Source: Avidesulfovibrio sp964369685 (GTDB taxonomy: Bacteria > Desulfobacterota > Desulfovibrionia > Desulfovibrionales > Desulfovibrionaceae). From it: a stretch of 64,000 bases of DNA. Made by a program: the position numbers and the translations under genes. The DNA lies in NCBI GenBank assembly GCA_964369685.1, contig CAYJFB010000003.1, positions 76,283-140,282 on the forward strand, read 5' to 3'. Every line of letters begins with the position of its first letter. Positions within the stretch are counted from its first letter, which is position 1. Shown here piece by piece: positions 1 through 8,910 of the stretch. The notes below the pieces were generated by a model. It made no database searches. It was given only the letters and a program-made list of their open reading frames with translations, and was not told the origin of the DNA.

Positions 1-110
1 AGCCTTTATAGTGATATAATATAAATCAAATGAAGATAAACCTTCTTTATTTATAAGGATTATGGCTGATGAATAGCTTGTATATAGCATCTTGTTTCTG
101 TAAAATACTT

Positions 111-584
111 TTATGATGCATGGCATCCGTCGATCAATGTAGCTATGATAGGTTTTTTATTCATTTGTTCTTTATTTTTTGAACATTCTGCCAGAGATTG
201 CAATGTGACGTTGTTTACATAGTTTAAAATACATTGATGAAGCCCTTGCCAAAAATCCATAGTAGGGCAAATATCTTTACGAACACAGCTTGGAGGAACT
301 GTATTTAGGCATGCAACAGGTGCCAAGGATCCTTCAGTAACATGTAAAATTTCACCGGCTGTATACTCTGAAGGCTTTTTGGCTAATTTGTAGCCGCCTT
401 GCGGACCGCGAACACTCAGCAATAAACCGGATCGTCGCAGTGCACCGGCTATTTGTTCAAGATATTTTACAGAAAGTCCTTGTTTTTTTGCAACTTCGTC
501 TAAAGTGATGTAGTCCTCAGAGGCACAAAGAGCCAATTCAATCATTAAACGTAGCGCGTATCTTCCTTTTGTTGAAATTTTCAT
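111..584 (-). CDS. Rrf2-family transcriptional regulator
   Basis: A 157-residue winged-helix DNA-binding protein of the Rrf2/IscR family. The N-terminus (MKISTKGRYALRLM) and the glycine-rich wing (GPQGGYKLAKKP, about residues 60-71) are typical. Three cysteines at about residues 92, 100 and 106 sit where IscR-type proteins bind a 2Fe-2S cluster, although the spacing (C-x7-C-x5-C) is not that of E. coli IscR (C-x5-C-x5-C). Fe-S or redox sensing is therefore likely but not proven. The ATG is preceded by a strong Shine-Dalgarno (AGGAGGA, complement of 588-594). It is divergent from the SGNH hydrolase across about 270 bases. No isc/suf or cysteine genes lie beside it, so the target is unknown. 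Confidence 0.9.
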   Translation of the reverse strand: MKISTKGRYALRLMIELALCASEDYITLDEVAKKQGLSVKYLEQIAGALRRSGLLLSVRGPQGGYKLAKKPSEYTAGEILHVTEGSLAPVACLNTVPPSCVRKDICPTMDFWQGLHQCILNYVNNVTLQSLAECSKNKEQMNKKPIIATLIDGCHAS

Positions 585-853
585 GTATCCTCCTATAGAA
601 AATGCAAAAGTGTCTAGTATCTAAAAATTTTTTTAACGGTCTGAAAAGTATGTTATATTTTAAAAATATCACATTGTAACCGTGGTCTAAAAGTTGTTAA
701 ATTCTTTCTTGCTTTATAGACAGATCTTAGAGCTTGTGTCAATCGGTAAAGGATTTTTTATGGATACTTATTTTCATTTCTCCTATTTTTGTGTATCAAA
801 TGGTTTTTTGAGTTTTCGTTTTTAACCATATTGATGTGAAAGAAAAGAGAGCC

Positions 854-1522
854 ATGATGAATGATATATCTTTTTTATTGAGTGATGACGCTACAGGGAC
901 TGCACGAGCGAGAAAGCAGAAACCGTTATGTGTGTTTTTTGGTGATTCCATTTGTTTTGGTTATGGTGTGCGGCGTGAAGAGCGGTGGATCAACCTGTTA
1001 GAACAAAAAATGTTGCATTGGCGTTTTGTGAATGCGGGTTGTTGTGGTGATACGACGATTGATGCTTTAAAGCGTATGGAAAATGATGTTGAACGTCGTA
1101 AACCGGATATTTTGTATGTGCAATTTGGGTTGAATGATTGCAGTGCATGGCAATCTGGTGACAAAACGTTAGTGTCTCCTGAAACATATTCTAACAATAT
1201 GTTTCAATTGGTTTCTCGTGGGTTAAGGTGCGGTGCACAACGGGTGATTCTTGCAAGCAACCATGCTCTTTGTGAAGGACGTTCTGCATTGGCAGGTTTT
1301 GGGGATCAACAACACCTTCGATATGCCAAAAAATATAATGCGTTATTAAGAGAGCTTTTTTGTCGATGCGACGCTTCAGTTGCTTTTTTGGATTTGGAGA
1401 ACACACTTCCTGCTGCGGCATTGGCTGATGACGGTGTACATCTTAGTTCTTTTGGCAATGCGTGTTATGCGCAAACAATATATAGATATCTGAAAAATAT
1501 AGAGCTGTCAATAAAACTGTGA
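854..1522 (+). CDS. SGNH/GDSL-family hydrolase
   Basis: A 222-residue esterase/lipase-like hydrolase. Block I is seen as FFGDSICFGYG (nucleophilic Ser), block III as GLND, and block V as DDGVHLSSFGN, which supplies the Asp and His of the catalytic triad. No signal peptide is visible, so it is probably cytoplasmic. The substrate cannot be read from sequence; TesA-type thioesterase or acyl-esterase activity is possible. I chose the ATG at 854, behind a purine-rich AAGAGAG. An in-frame GTG at 836 and an ATG at 857 are alternatives. It is a monocistronic gene divergent from the Rrf2 regulator. Confidence 0.85.
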   Translation: MMNDISFLLSDDATGTARARKQKPLCVFFGDSICFGYGVRREERWINLLEQKMLHWRFVNAGCCGDTTIDALKRMENDVERRKPDILYVQFGLNDCSAWQSGDKTLVSPETYSNNMFQLVSRGLRCGAQRVILASNHALCEGRSALAGFGDQQHLRYAKKYNALLRELFCRCDASVAFLDLENTLPAAALADDGVHLSSFGNACYAQTIYRYLKNIELSIKL

Positions 1523-1759
1523 TTTATCTTATTGATAATATAAGTCTGTTTCTTTCAAAAGCAATGTTGATATAGGACACATTTTTATCATAAGTTGTGT
1601 TTATTTGTATAAAACAATAGGTTTTTAATGTGATTAAAAGTATATTTTTCAGTATATTATAGTTTTAAAATGAAAGTGGTTGTTGTTTTTGCAATCAGAC
1701 AAAAAAGAGGTATCAAATGTGCTTACGGAATCTTATTGTTTACCTTTTTTGTTTTTTAT

Positions 1760-1793
1760 AGGCCTTAATGTATAAGTCAAGGTCTGCTTTTTT
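1760..1793 (+). terminator. Possible intrinsic terminator
   Basis: AGGCCTT (1760-1766) pairs with AAGGTCT (1779-1785) with one G-U pair, over a 12-base loop, followed by GCTTTTTT. It lies about 240 bases after the SGNH gene, so it could end that transcript or a small RNA. The rest of 1523-1963 holds only the promoter described next and no coding signal. Confidence 0.35.
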
Positions 1794-1888
1794 GTCCTTG
1801 TTTGCCATAGCTTAACAACACAGTATACATACGTAATGTTGTTGCGACATTTTTCAGCAACAGTCGTAATAATATCTTCATAGATCCC

Positions 1889-1915
1889 TCAAGTTTTCTT
1901 CTTTCTGACCGATAG
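1889..1915 (+). promoter_or_regulatory. Sigma-28 (FliA) type promoter for the FlgO cluster
   Basis: TCAAGTTT (1889-1896), an exact 11-base spacer, then ACCGATAG (1908-1915). The flagellar sigma-28 consensus is TAAAGTTT-N11-GCCGATAA, so 7 of 8 and 6 of 8 bases match with ideal spacing. It lies about 50 bases before the first FlgO-type gene, which agrees with flagellar late-class control. Confidence 0.65.
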
Positions 1916-1963
1916 ATGAATTATGCAGGTGGCAAGCACCTGTATATACCTGAGGAGTTTCCT

Positions 1964-2737
1964 ATGTTTAATCATTTTCGCCCTATTTCTTTCTTTGCCG
2001 TATTCTTGGCTGTCATGTTGAATTCCGGTTGTGGAGCGTATCACTCCGGCGGCGTTGAGCAGGAATTGGACAGCGGTATTGTTGAATACAGTTCTCGCGG
2101 CCCCGGTTTACGAAGAACCAACACCTTGGGAACAGATACGATGATTCCTGACGGCAGAGGCGGGCACATATGGCATAAAGGTGCGCCGCAACAACTCCCT
2201 CCTGATGCGACTCTTGAAGCACAAGAGCTTCGTTTACGGGTTAAAGAACTTGCTGCACAAATGCTGGAAACAAGGAATAATGCGGCACTTGGCGGACTGA
2301 TTGCTTTACCGACATCATTTGTTAATTTGAATGATTTCAGTGAATCTTCACCGTTTGGGCGATATATGGCAGAAGCCATGTACTATGAATTCAATCAACG
2401 CAATGTGCCCGTTTTAGAATATCGATTGACGGGAAAAATCGCCATGCGTTTTCAGGAAGGTGAGTTTGCCTTGGCAAGAACATTGCCGCCGTTATCTTCA
2501 AAGCAGAGTTGGGCGGCTGTATTGGTCGGCACATATTTGAAAGAGGGCGGTGCGGTTTTTGTGAATGTCCGTTTGGTACGCCCTGTCGACGGCATGGTGT
2601 TGCGTACGGGACAACTGGTCTTTGGAGACAATACGTTGGTCAGCAGTCTTGTTGATCCTTTGGATGACGGTACTCCGTTCCATAGTGGGACGTTGCAAAT
2701 CAACCCTCCAAACCAACCAAAACCACGTACCAAATAA
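1964..2737 (+). CDS. FlgO-domain outer-membrane lipoprotein
   Basis: A 257-residue exported protein. After a hydrophobic signal comes LNSGC at residues 18-22, an imperfect lipobox (Asn rather than Leu at -3), so lipid attachment is likely but not certain. The C-terminal two thirds (LGGLIALPTSFV... to the end) match the FlgO fold. In Vibrio, FlgO is an outer-membrane protein needed for flagellar stability and motility. The start is the ATG behind GAGGAG; an in-frame ATG at 1916 would remove the signal peptide from the N-terminus. It is the first of three small exported proteins behind the sigma-28 promoter. Confidence 0.8.
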   Translation: MFNHFRPISFFAVFLAVMLNSGCGAYHSGGVEQELDSGIVEYSSRGPGLRRTNTLGTDTMIPDGRGGHIWHKGAPQQLPPDATLEAQELRLRVKELAAQMLETRNNAALGGLIALPTSFVNLNDFSESSPFGRYMAEAMYYEFNQRNVPVLEYRLTGKIAMRFQEGEFALARTLPPLSSKQSWAAVLVGTYLKEGGAVFVNVRLVRPVDGMVLRTGQLVFGDNTLVSSLVDPLDDGTPFHSGTLQINPPNQPKPRTK

Positions 2738-2764
2738 TGATGCGGGTGTAAAAAGGATTGTCCC

Positions 2765-3037
2765 ATGCAAATAAAAAAAATATTGGTTGCTTTTGTTTTT
2801 ACAACGCTTCTTGTGCTTGGTGGAGGCGCTTGCTCGACACACCTGACAAGTGTTCCGGAAAATTCTCAAACATTACAATTGTGGCAAGATGCACGAAACT
2901 TTCAGGGGCGAGGACGCTACGAATTGGCAAAACAATATTATGAATTGGCCTTGGCCGGCGCAAGAACCGTTGAAATACAGCGCGTTTTAAAACGTGAAAT
3001 TGAAGCCGTCAATCGTATATTGGAAGCCCAACGTTAG
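2765..3037 (+). CDS. Small TPR-like lipoprotein
   Basis: A 90-residue protein with a signal peptide ending in GGGACS, a weak lipobox that could equally be a normal signal-peptidase site. The mature part (LWQDARNFQGRGRYELAKQ, YYELALAGAR) forms one TPR-like helical pair. It lies 27 bases after the FlgO-type gene and before a second FlgO-type gene, so it is probably co-transcribed and flagellum- or outer-membrane-associated. I do not recognise a named family; the role is inferred from context only. Confidence 0.7.
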   Translation: MQIKKILVAFVFTTLLVLGGGACSTHLTSVPENSQTLQLWQDARNFQGRGRYELAKQYYELALAGARTVEIQRVLKREIEAVNRILEAQR

Positions 3038-3133
3038 AGAAAGTGTATAGGCTTTTTGAACAAAAAGAGCCTTGTTTATAGGATTTTTTTTAATACTGCT
3101 GAGTTTATCAAGTTTAAACACCCGAGGAAAGCT

Positions 3134-3700
3134 ATGTATCGAATTATCCTCTTAATCATTCTGATGATGAGCGTTTTTTTACCTTTTACGGTTGCCGCCG
3201 CTGACGGAACCGTTCCTTCTGCCGCATTGAAAGCTGTAACGCAATTAGACCAACAATTGCGCATGCAACTTGGCGGATATCCTCGGCATAAAGTTCATAT
3301 TGCCATGACCGTACCGGCAAATTTGGGTAATTTAAAAAGTACCAATGCGTTGGCTCGGCAAATGGCAGAAGAATTGGCCAATAATCTTGTTGCCGTAGGA
3401 TATGCCCTTGAAGAAATTCGTAAAGGTTATGATATCCAAATGGAACCCGGCTTGGGAGAATTGCTTTTGACACGGGCAACAGATCATTTGGCTACTCGTA
3501 CGGTTGACGCAAGTATTGTGGTTTCCGGTACATATACGGTAAGTCCTAATGCTGTACGGTTTAATATTCGGATGTTGCACTTGCCAAACAATCGTGTGCT
3601 TGCTTCCAGTTCTGTGACCGTGCCTGTCACGGCAGAAATCTATCCGTTGGTTGCCGAACGCCGCCCTTATGTACCCTCAACGCGTACCCGTTTACAATAA
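3134..3700 (+). CDS. Periplasmic FlgO-domain protein
   Basis: A 188-residue secreted protein related to the first FlgO-type gene. It has a signal peptide ending at about residue 23 (VAAA-D) with no lipobox cysteine, and a FlgO-like core (KSTNALARQMAEELANNLVAVGYAL, cited here only by position about 60-85; then a SIVVSGTYTV strand). The ATG at 3134 follows GAGGAAAG; a longer frame from 3056 lacks a ribosome site and would bury the signal. It is the last gene of the predicted sigma-28 unit. The FlgO/FlgP/FlgT group in Vibrio builds outer-membrane flagellar structures, so a role around the flagellar base is likely. Confidence 0.75.
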   Translation: MYRIILLIILMMSVFLPFTVAAADGTVPSAALKAVTQLDQQLRMQLGGYPRHKVHIAMTVPANLGNLKSTNALARQMAEELANNLVAVGYALEEIRKGYDIQMEPGLGELLLTRATDHLATRTVDASIVVSGTYTVSPNAVRFNIRMLHLPNNRVLASSSVTVPVTAEIYPLVAERRPYVPSTRTRLQ

Positions 3701-3727
3701 TTTCACTGTATCCTTTTCTTTCATTAT

Positions 3728-3778
3728 GGGGGAGTCATTTCTTGAGAAAAGCATCTCCCCCAAGAAAAAAAGAAAAAT
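3728..3778 (+). repeat. G-rich hairpin with A-rich tail
   Basis: GGGGGAG (3728-3734) pairs with CTCCCCC (3755-3761). The tail CCCCCAAGAAAAAAAGAAAA continues almost exactly as the one after 35330. It belongs to the sense-oriented hairpin family discussed in the findings. The tail is A-rich, so it is not a textbook U-tract terminator. Confidence 0.55.
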
Positions 3779-3819
3779 GAGGCTTGCTTTGCTATGGCTC
3801 TCCGTGGTATTTGAACGCC

Positions 3820-5358
3820 ATGTCCACGCAACGTATTCTTTTTATCGCCCCGGCTCATGCTGTGACCCGTATTTTTCCCGCACTCAGAGATGCGGGTATT
3901 GAAGTAGGGTTGGCTGAAAATACAAAAGGCGCTCTGGCGTTTATCCGTAAAACAGAACCAGAGTATATTTTTTCACGTCCTGTATTGCCTGATTATACAG
4001 TCGAAGAACTTTTGCAAGCCGGGCAATCCGAAGGGGTGGCTCTCCCCCCCATCATTGTCATGACTGACAAAGGAACAGCCGAAGACGCTGTTCATTATAT
4101 GAATATGGGTATCCAAGATTATTGGTTGGAACCGTTGCATGTGGATAAAATTAAAATTTTACTTAAAAATAAACCTCGCACTCCCCTTGCTGCGCCGCGC
4201 ACCTCCACCCTCGCAGGACGCCGTCCCGAACCTCTTGCGGGACAAAAAGGCCCACGCATTGTAGGTAATAATCCTACCATTCGTCGAGTGTTGGCTCTTG
4301 CCAAACAAGTAGCGCCTTCCAAAGCTTCGGTCTTAATTTCAGGCGAATCCGGTACAGGGAAAGAACTTTTTGCAAGAACATTGCATGCGTGGAGCACTCG
4401 CAGTCAAGGGCCTTTTATTGCCGTCAACTGCGCCGCTCTTCCCGAACATTTACTGGAAAGTGAATTGTTTGGACATGAAAAAGGCGCTTTCACAGGTGCC
4501 ATTGCCCGTAAACCCGGTAAATTTGAAATGGCCGACGGCGGCACGATTCTGTTGGATGAAATCTCGGAAATGGATTTGGCTTTACAGGCAAAATTGTTGC
4601 GTGTTTTGCAAGAAGGCGAAGTCGATCGTGTCGGAGGAACCGACACTTTGCGTGTTGACGTGCGTGTGCTTGCCACAACAAACCGACATTTGGCTGATTG
4701 GGTAGAGCAAGGAAAATTTCGACAAGATTTGTTTTTTCGTCTGAATGTGATTCCGCTCCGTATTCCTTCTTTGGTTGAACGCGGTGATGATATCTTTGAA
4801 TTGGCGAATTTTTTTATCAACCTCTATGTCCGTGAATACCATTTGCCTACGGCTACACTCTCTCCCGAAGCCAAAGAGTGGTTGAAACAACACCCTTGGC
4901 CGGGCAACGTGCGAGAACTTCAAAATCTGATGGAACGTGCCGTGTTGTTGGCGGGTGGCGGTGCCGTTTCTCCGCGACATTTTCTCTTGGAAAACGAGGA
5001 ATGGCCCCTGTTTGATGAAGACGCAAATTCAATCATTTCTGAAATAAATACCGACGAATGCAAAAATGACCCCACGCATGATCGACCTGAACAGCAAAAG
5101 TCATCTTCTGTCGGCGCAATCCACACCTACGAAGAACAGTTGCAAGATTCGCGGTCACCTGCCCATGAACCGACAGCAAACAATCAACTCCTTTCCGGTG
5201 CCGTTATTCCATTGCATGAAATGGAACGCATCATGATTATGAAAGGGCTTGAAGCAACAGCGGGAAATCGTACTCAAGCTGCTGAACTGTTGGGTATTTC
5301 CGTACGCACTTTGCGTAACAAATTGAGTGAATATCGTGAACAAGGCCTTGATTTGTAA
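3820..5358 (+). CDS. Sigma-54-dependent activator with pseudo-receiver domain (FleQ/NtrC-like)
   Basis: A 512-residue AAA+ enhancer-binding protein. The central domain has Walker A GESGTGKE (about residue 175), the sigma-54 contact loop GAFTGA (about 222), Walker B GTILLDEI and a sensor/arginine region (RQDLFFRLNV). A Fis-type helix-turn-helix ends the protein (NRTQAAELLGISVRTLRNKL). The N-terminal 120 residues look like a receiver but lack the acidic pair (ILFIAPAH instead of VDDD), the phospho-Asp is Arg (EYIFSRPVLPD), and the late Lys is Glu (DYWLEPLH). It is probably not phosphorylated, like FleQ. With the FlgO genes just upstream, flagellar control is the likely role. No sensor kinase is adjacent. 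I used the ATG at 3820; an in-frame TTG lies at 3784. Confidence 0.88.
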   Translation: MSTQRILFIAPAHAVTRIFPALRDAGIEVGLAENTKGALAFIRKTEPEYIFSRPVLPDYTVEELLQAGQSEGVALPPIIVMTDKGTAEDAVHYMNMGIQDYWLEPLHVDKIKILLKNKPRTPLAAPRTSTLAGRRPEPLAGQKGPRIVGNNPTIRRVLALAKQVAPSKASVLISGESGTGKELFARTLHAWSTRSQGPFIAVNCAALPEHLLESELFGHEKGAFTGAIARKPGKFEMADGGTILLDEISEMDLALQAKLLRVLQEGEVDRVGGTDTLRVDVRVLATTNRHLADWVEQGKFRQDLFFRLNVIPLRIPSLVERGDDIFELANFFINLYVREYHLPTATLSPEAKEWLKQHPWPGNVRELQNLMERAVLLAGGGAVSPRHFLLENEEWPLFDEDANSIISEINTDECKNDPTHDRPEQQKSSSVGAIHTYEEQLQDSRSPAHEPTANNQLLSGAVIPLHEMERIMIMKGLEATAGNRTQAAELLGISVRTLRNKLSEYREQGLDL

Positions 5359-5505
5359 AATTGTTGCCAAAAGATGTTGCTTCATGCTACCTATAAAAAG
5401 ACAGAACATAGGCATGCTGTGACGGTGATGTATATGTTGTTTATCGAATAAAAGTGGTTACATTGTTTTGTTTCCTTTGATATCTTTTACGATCACGGAG
5501 TTGTC

Positions 5506-7416
5506 ATGTTGGAGAGTATCCGTTCCAATGCCCAATCATGGGTAGTTAAACTGGCTTTTGGCCTCATTATTTTGGTTTTTGTTTTTTGGGGTGTGGGAAG
5601 TTTTACCGGTGGCGCCGGCACAGCTGTTGTCACTGTCAATGATCACGGCATCTCACAACTTGAAGTTGAACGGACTCGCTATACTATTCTTCAACAATTA
5701 CGCAGCCAAAGTCCCGATATGCCAGAGAGTGAATTGGAAAATTTGGCAAAAAATCTGGGTTTGCGTCAAGAAGCCGTGCGCCAACTTATTGTAAAAACAC
5801 TCATCCAACAAGAAGCCCAACGCACGGGCATAACTGTTACTCCCTTAGAATTGCGTAAAATGATCGAAACATTGTCTGTTTTCCATAATGCAGAAGGAAG
5901 GTTCGATCCCACAATATATACTGACATCCTCGGCCAACAAGGCATGACTCCGGGACAATTTGAAAAAGAGATCAGCTACGAATTGCTCACTGCCAAAATG
6001 CAAGAAGAACTCACCGCAGGCGTCTCTGTTGCCGAAACACAAGCGCAAGATTTGTTGCGTTTTTTATTGCAAACGCGCACGGTTGAATACTTGCCTTTTG
6101 CCATCAGCGATTTTGAAAAAGATATCCTTCCCGATGAAACCGCCATGCAGGCGTGGTATGATGATAATCCCACAACCTTTAGCGTACCTGCCAAAGCCGA
6201 CGTGGAATATTTGTTGATTGGCAACGAATCTCTTGCCGCAACCTTGAGTGTCGATGAAGCTGCAGTAGAAGCTTATTATGAAAAGAATTCTTCGCAGTAT
6301 ACTCATGATGAACGCGTTCAAGCACGACATATTTTGATCATGCCTGATACAGGCAACGCCGATCAAGCCGTCGCCGAGGCCGAAGCTTTGGCAACGATTA
6401 ACGCTTTATATCAACGCTTGCAGGCCGGAGAAGACTTTGCCACCCTCGCCAAAGCGTATTCACAAGACGGCTCCGCCGCAGGAGGCGGCGATCTCGGTTG
6501 GTTTGAGCGTCAAGAGATGGTTACAGAATTTGCCGATGCGGCCTTTGCCCTTCAAGAAGGTGCACTGTCTGCCCCCGTTAAAACCATGTTTGGCTATCAT
6601 TTGATCAAGACAGAAAAAAAAGAAGCCGCAGGGCAAAGAGCCTTTGAAGATGTTCGAGCCGATATTGTTCGTCAACTCAGCCTTGAACAAGCAACAGCTT
6701 CATTACAAGAGGTTCTTGATCAAATCCGTATGGCTGTGATTGGCGGAAAAAATTTGACAGATGCAGGCAGTGCTTTCAAACTGCAACCTGCCAAAACAGG
6801 ACTCATGAGTGCGGCTGAACTTGTCGCAACCTTGAATATCACAGCGGCAGAAGCGCAAACGTTGCTTACCATGAAGCCGAATACGATCAAAGAAACACCC
6901 TACACAACACCCAACGGCTACATATTGGTCAATGTGCAGAGTGCCACACCACAAAAACGTTTGCCGTATGCAGAAGTGAAAGAAGAGATTAAAACGATGC
7001 TGAGTCAACAAAAAGCCCAAGAATTAGCGCAAAACGAAGCTCAAAAACAGCTTGAAACCATTGCTATGAACCCCCTTCCTCAAATAATGCTCGATAAAAT
7101 ACAAACCATCAGTGATCTGAATCGCCAAGGTGCAGCCGGTACGTTGGGAATCTTACCAAATGAGCAAGTGCAAAAGTTGTTTGAACTGGAACGCAACGTG
7201 TGGTTGCAAGAGCCTGTTTTGCTTGCCGAAGGTCCCGCTTTGATGCGTGTTGTGAATATTAAACCGCCGTCCGACGACATCGTTCATGCCGAAAAACAAG
7301 CCTTTGCTGAACAACTCACTCAAGAAAAACGCAATCAAATGTTTAACGCCGTGTTGAGTCTGTTACAAGAGAAAGCCACGATCCATATAAATGAATCTGC
7401 CTTATTGAATGAATAA
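5506..7416 (+). CDS. ppiD: PpiD-type periplasmic folding protein (SurA_N plus parvulin domain)
   Basis: A 636-residue inner-membrane-anchored chaperone. One N-terminal membrane helix (residues about 14-36) holds it in the membrane. A SurA-like N-domain follows, then a parvulin PPIase domain (ARHILI ... LAKAYSQDGSAAGGGDLGWF ... FGYHLIK) and a long helical C-domain. It assists folding of exported proteins at the Sec exit site; the parvulin domain of E. coli PpiD itself is weakly active or inactive. Start ATG with GGAG at 5497-5500. It is a single gene between the sigma-54 activator and the HD protein, same strand. Confidence 0.9.
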   Translation: MLESIRSNAQSWVVKLAFGLIILVFVFWGVGSFTGGAGTAVVTVNDHGISQLEVERTRYTILQQLRSQSPDMPESELENLAKNLGLRQEAVRQLIVKTLIQQEAQRTGITVTPLELRKMIETLSVFHNAEGRFDPTIYTDILGQQGMTPGQFEKEISYELLTAKMQEELTAGVSVAETQAQDLLRFLLQTRTVEYLPFAISDFEKDILPDETAMQAWYDDNPTTFSVPAKADVEYLLIGNESLAATLSVDEAAVEAYYEKNSSQYTHDERVQARHILIMPDTGNADQAVAEAEALATINALYQRLQAGEDFATLAKAYSQDGSAAGGGDLGWFERQEMVTEFADAAFALQEGALSAPVKTMFGYHLIKTEKKEAAGQRAFEDVRADIVRQLSLEQATASLQEVLDQIRMAVIGGKNLTDAGSAFKLQPAKTGLMSAAELVATLNITAAEAQTLLTMKPNTIKETPYTTPNGYILVNVQSATPQKRLPYAEVKEEIKTMLSQQKAQELAQNEAQKQLETIAMNPLPQIMLDKIQTISDLNRQGAAGTLGILPNEQVQKLFELERNVWLQEPVLLAEGPALMRVVNIKPPSDDIVHAEKQAFAEQLTQEKRNQMFNAVLSLLQEKATIHINESALLNE

Positions 7417-7522
7417 ATGTAATGATTGCTCTGTCTTTGAACAACTTTTTCATCCACTTTTTACCTGCTTTTATGAAGGCAGCTTTCAAAGCTTTTAGCC
7501 TTGGATTCTCCGAGGAGGAATC

Positions 7523-8839
7523 ATGTCAAATACATCGATTATAAAAACAGCCATCTCGGTCTGTAAAGCCATCATGCGTAACGGTTATGATGCCTACGCA
7601 ATTAACGCTGCGTTACAGAAAAAGATCATTGAAGAAAAAAATATTCAAGAAGTCGATATCGCTTGTGGTTGTGATCTTAAAACGTTACAAAAAATATTTC
7701 CCCATGTTCAAGTCGGTGAAAATCAAGGCGCCATGGCTACCTTGGAAGAAAATGATGTATTGATTTATATGTACCCTGCCGAAGTCGAAGACGCGGCGCA
7801 TCCCGAACGAGCTTTGTTGCGCATCACACCGAGAATGTTAAAGCATCTTGATGGCATGGTTGGATATGGGCGTTTTTCGTCGTTGCACCATCATCATGAA
7901 TCCCATGAAGGCTTTGAAGATCGGGCAACGGGTCAAATAAAATTTGAAGGCCTGCCGTCACTCACCTTGAGTAGCAACTATCTTCTGGCTATTCGCGCTT
8001 TGCGTTATGCCGCAAATTTTGATTTACCCATTGAACCCGCCACATGGGTTGCCATTGTGCAAACAAACAGTCGTATTCTTGATTATGTGCCTGCGCGTGA
8101 AATTATGGAAGAATGGCGTTTGGTTTCTGCAGAAAGCATGTGGAAATTTGTCAAATTGTTATATGATGCGCATATTTTGCATGGCCTTGTGCCCGAATTG
8201 GCCGCGCTTGACTGCATTCAACAACACCGCAATGACGATTCCGATGAGTTGGAGACTGTATTTGATCACACCATTGCGTGTATGATGCATTATCCTGCCG
8301 ATGAGTTAAGTATGGATTGGTATGGAGTTATGGCTACGCTTTTTCATGATGTGGGCAAACTCTATACCGCCGAACAATATAACGGCCGTTGGACTTTCTA
8401 TCAACATCACCGTGTGGGGGCTGCGGTAACCCGTAAAATTTTGCGTCGTTTGCATTTTACACCTGAAGATATTGATTTAATTTGTCATTTGGTGCGTCAT
8501 CATATGACTTTCCATTTTATGCTGACAGATCGCGGGTTGCGTCGCTTTAAGGCCTTGACTGAAACCAATCGTCTGATGGAAATCTGTCGGGCAGACATTA
8601 AAGCACGCAACGGTAGCTATACGTATTTTAATCATAATTGCAAATACCTCGAACGTACAGAAACCGACGAGATTATGCTTGAACCGCTCCTTAACGGTAA
8701 CGAAATTATGGAATACACAAATTTGCCTCCCGGGCCTGATGTCGGTCGTTTGCGTGAAGCCTTGCTCGCCGCACAAGTTGCAGGTGAGGTGAAAGATCGC
8801 GACGGCGCCGTCGCTTTTGTCAAAACATCGATAAAATAG
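7523..8839 (+). CDS. HD-domain protein derived from a CCA-adding/poly(A) polymerase-type enzyme, head degenerate
   Basis: 438 residues with the architecture of a class II tRNA nucleotidyltransferase. It has a head domain (residues about 15-165), an RNA-binding helical middle, and an HD phosphohydrolase domain (LFHDVGK about residue 273, HHRVGA, LVRHHM). The head keeps the frame NGYDAY...VDIAC...LQKIFPHV, but the GGxVRD nucleotide-binding motif is gone (AYAINAALQKK) and only one Asp of the DxD remains (EVD). Nucleotide transfer is therefore unlikely, while the HD site looks intact. A histidine cluster (HHHHESHE) lies at about 117-124. Excellent ribosome site GAGGAGG at 7511-7517. The role is unknown; a phosphatase or phosphodiesterase on RNA or nucleotides is possible. 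Confidence 0.8.
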   Translation: MSNTSIIKTAISVCKAIMRNGYDAYAINAALQKKIIEEKNIQEVDIACGCDLKTLQKIFPHVQVGENQGAMATLEENDVLIYMYPAEVEDAAHPERALLRITPRMLKHLDGMVGYGRFSSLHHHHESHEGFEDRATGQIKFEGLPSLTLSSNYLLAIRALRYAANFDLPIEPATWVAIVQTNSRILDYVPAREIMEEWRLVSAESMWKFVKLLYDAHILHGLVPELAALDCIQQHRNDDSDELETVFDHTIACMMHYPADELSMDWYGVMATLFHDVGKLYTAEQYNGRWTFYQHHRVGAAVTRKILRRLHFTPEDIDLICHLVRHHMTFHFMLTDRGLRRFKALTETNRLMEICRADIKARNGSYTYFNHNCKYLERTETDEIMLEPLLNGNEIMEYTNLPPGPDVGRLREALLAAQVAGEVKDRDGAVAFVKTSIK

Positions 8840-8858
8840 TTTTTTGAGAAAGTGTTTT

Positions 8859-8910
8859 TTTGAGAGGGGGAAACCCCATTTTTTAAAAAAATGAGGTTTC
8901 CCCCTCTCAA
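8859..8910 (+). terminator. Long palindromic G-rich hairpin
   Basis: TTGAGAGGGGGAAACC pairs with GGTTTCCCCCTCTCAA. The centre (CCATTTTTT/AAAAAAATGA) also pairs with one mismatch, giving a stem of about 25 base pairs. It lies just after the HD-protein stop, so it probably ends that transcript. Its core GGGGGAAA/TTTCCCCC relates it to the other G-rich intergenic hairpins of the window. Confidence 0.65.

Noticed and set aside
760..825. A 21-codon frame with ATG and an AAAGGA ribosome-like site upstream of the SGNH gene
   Set aside because: The product is Phe/Ser-rich with no features, and the AT-rich region makes such frames by chance. A leader peptide cannot be shown.
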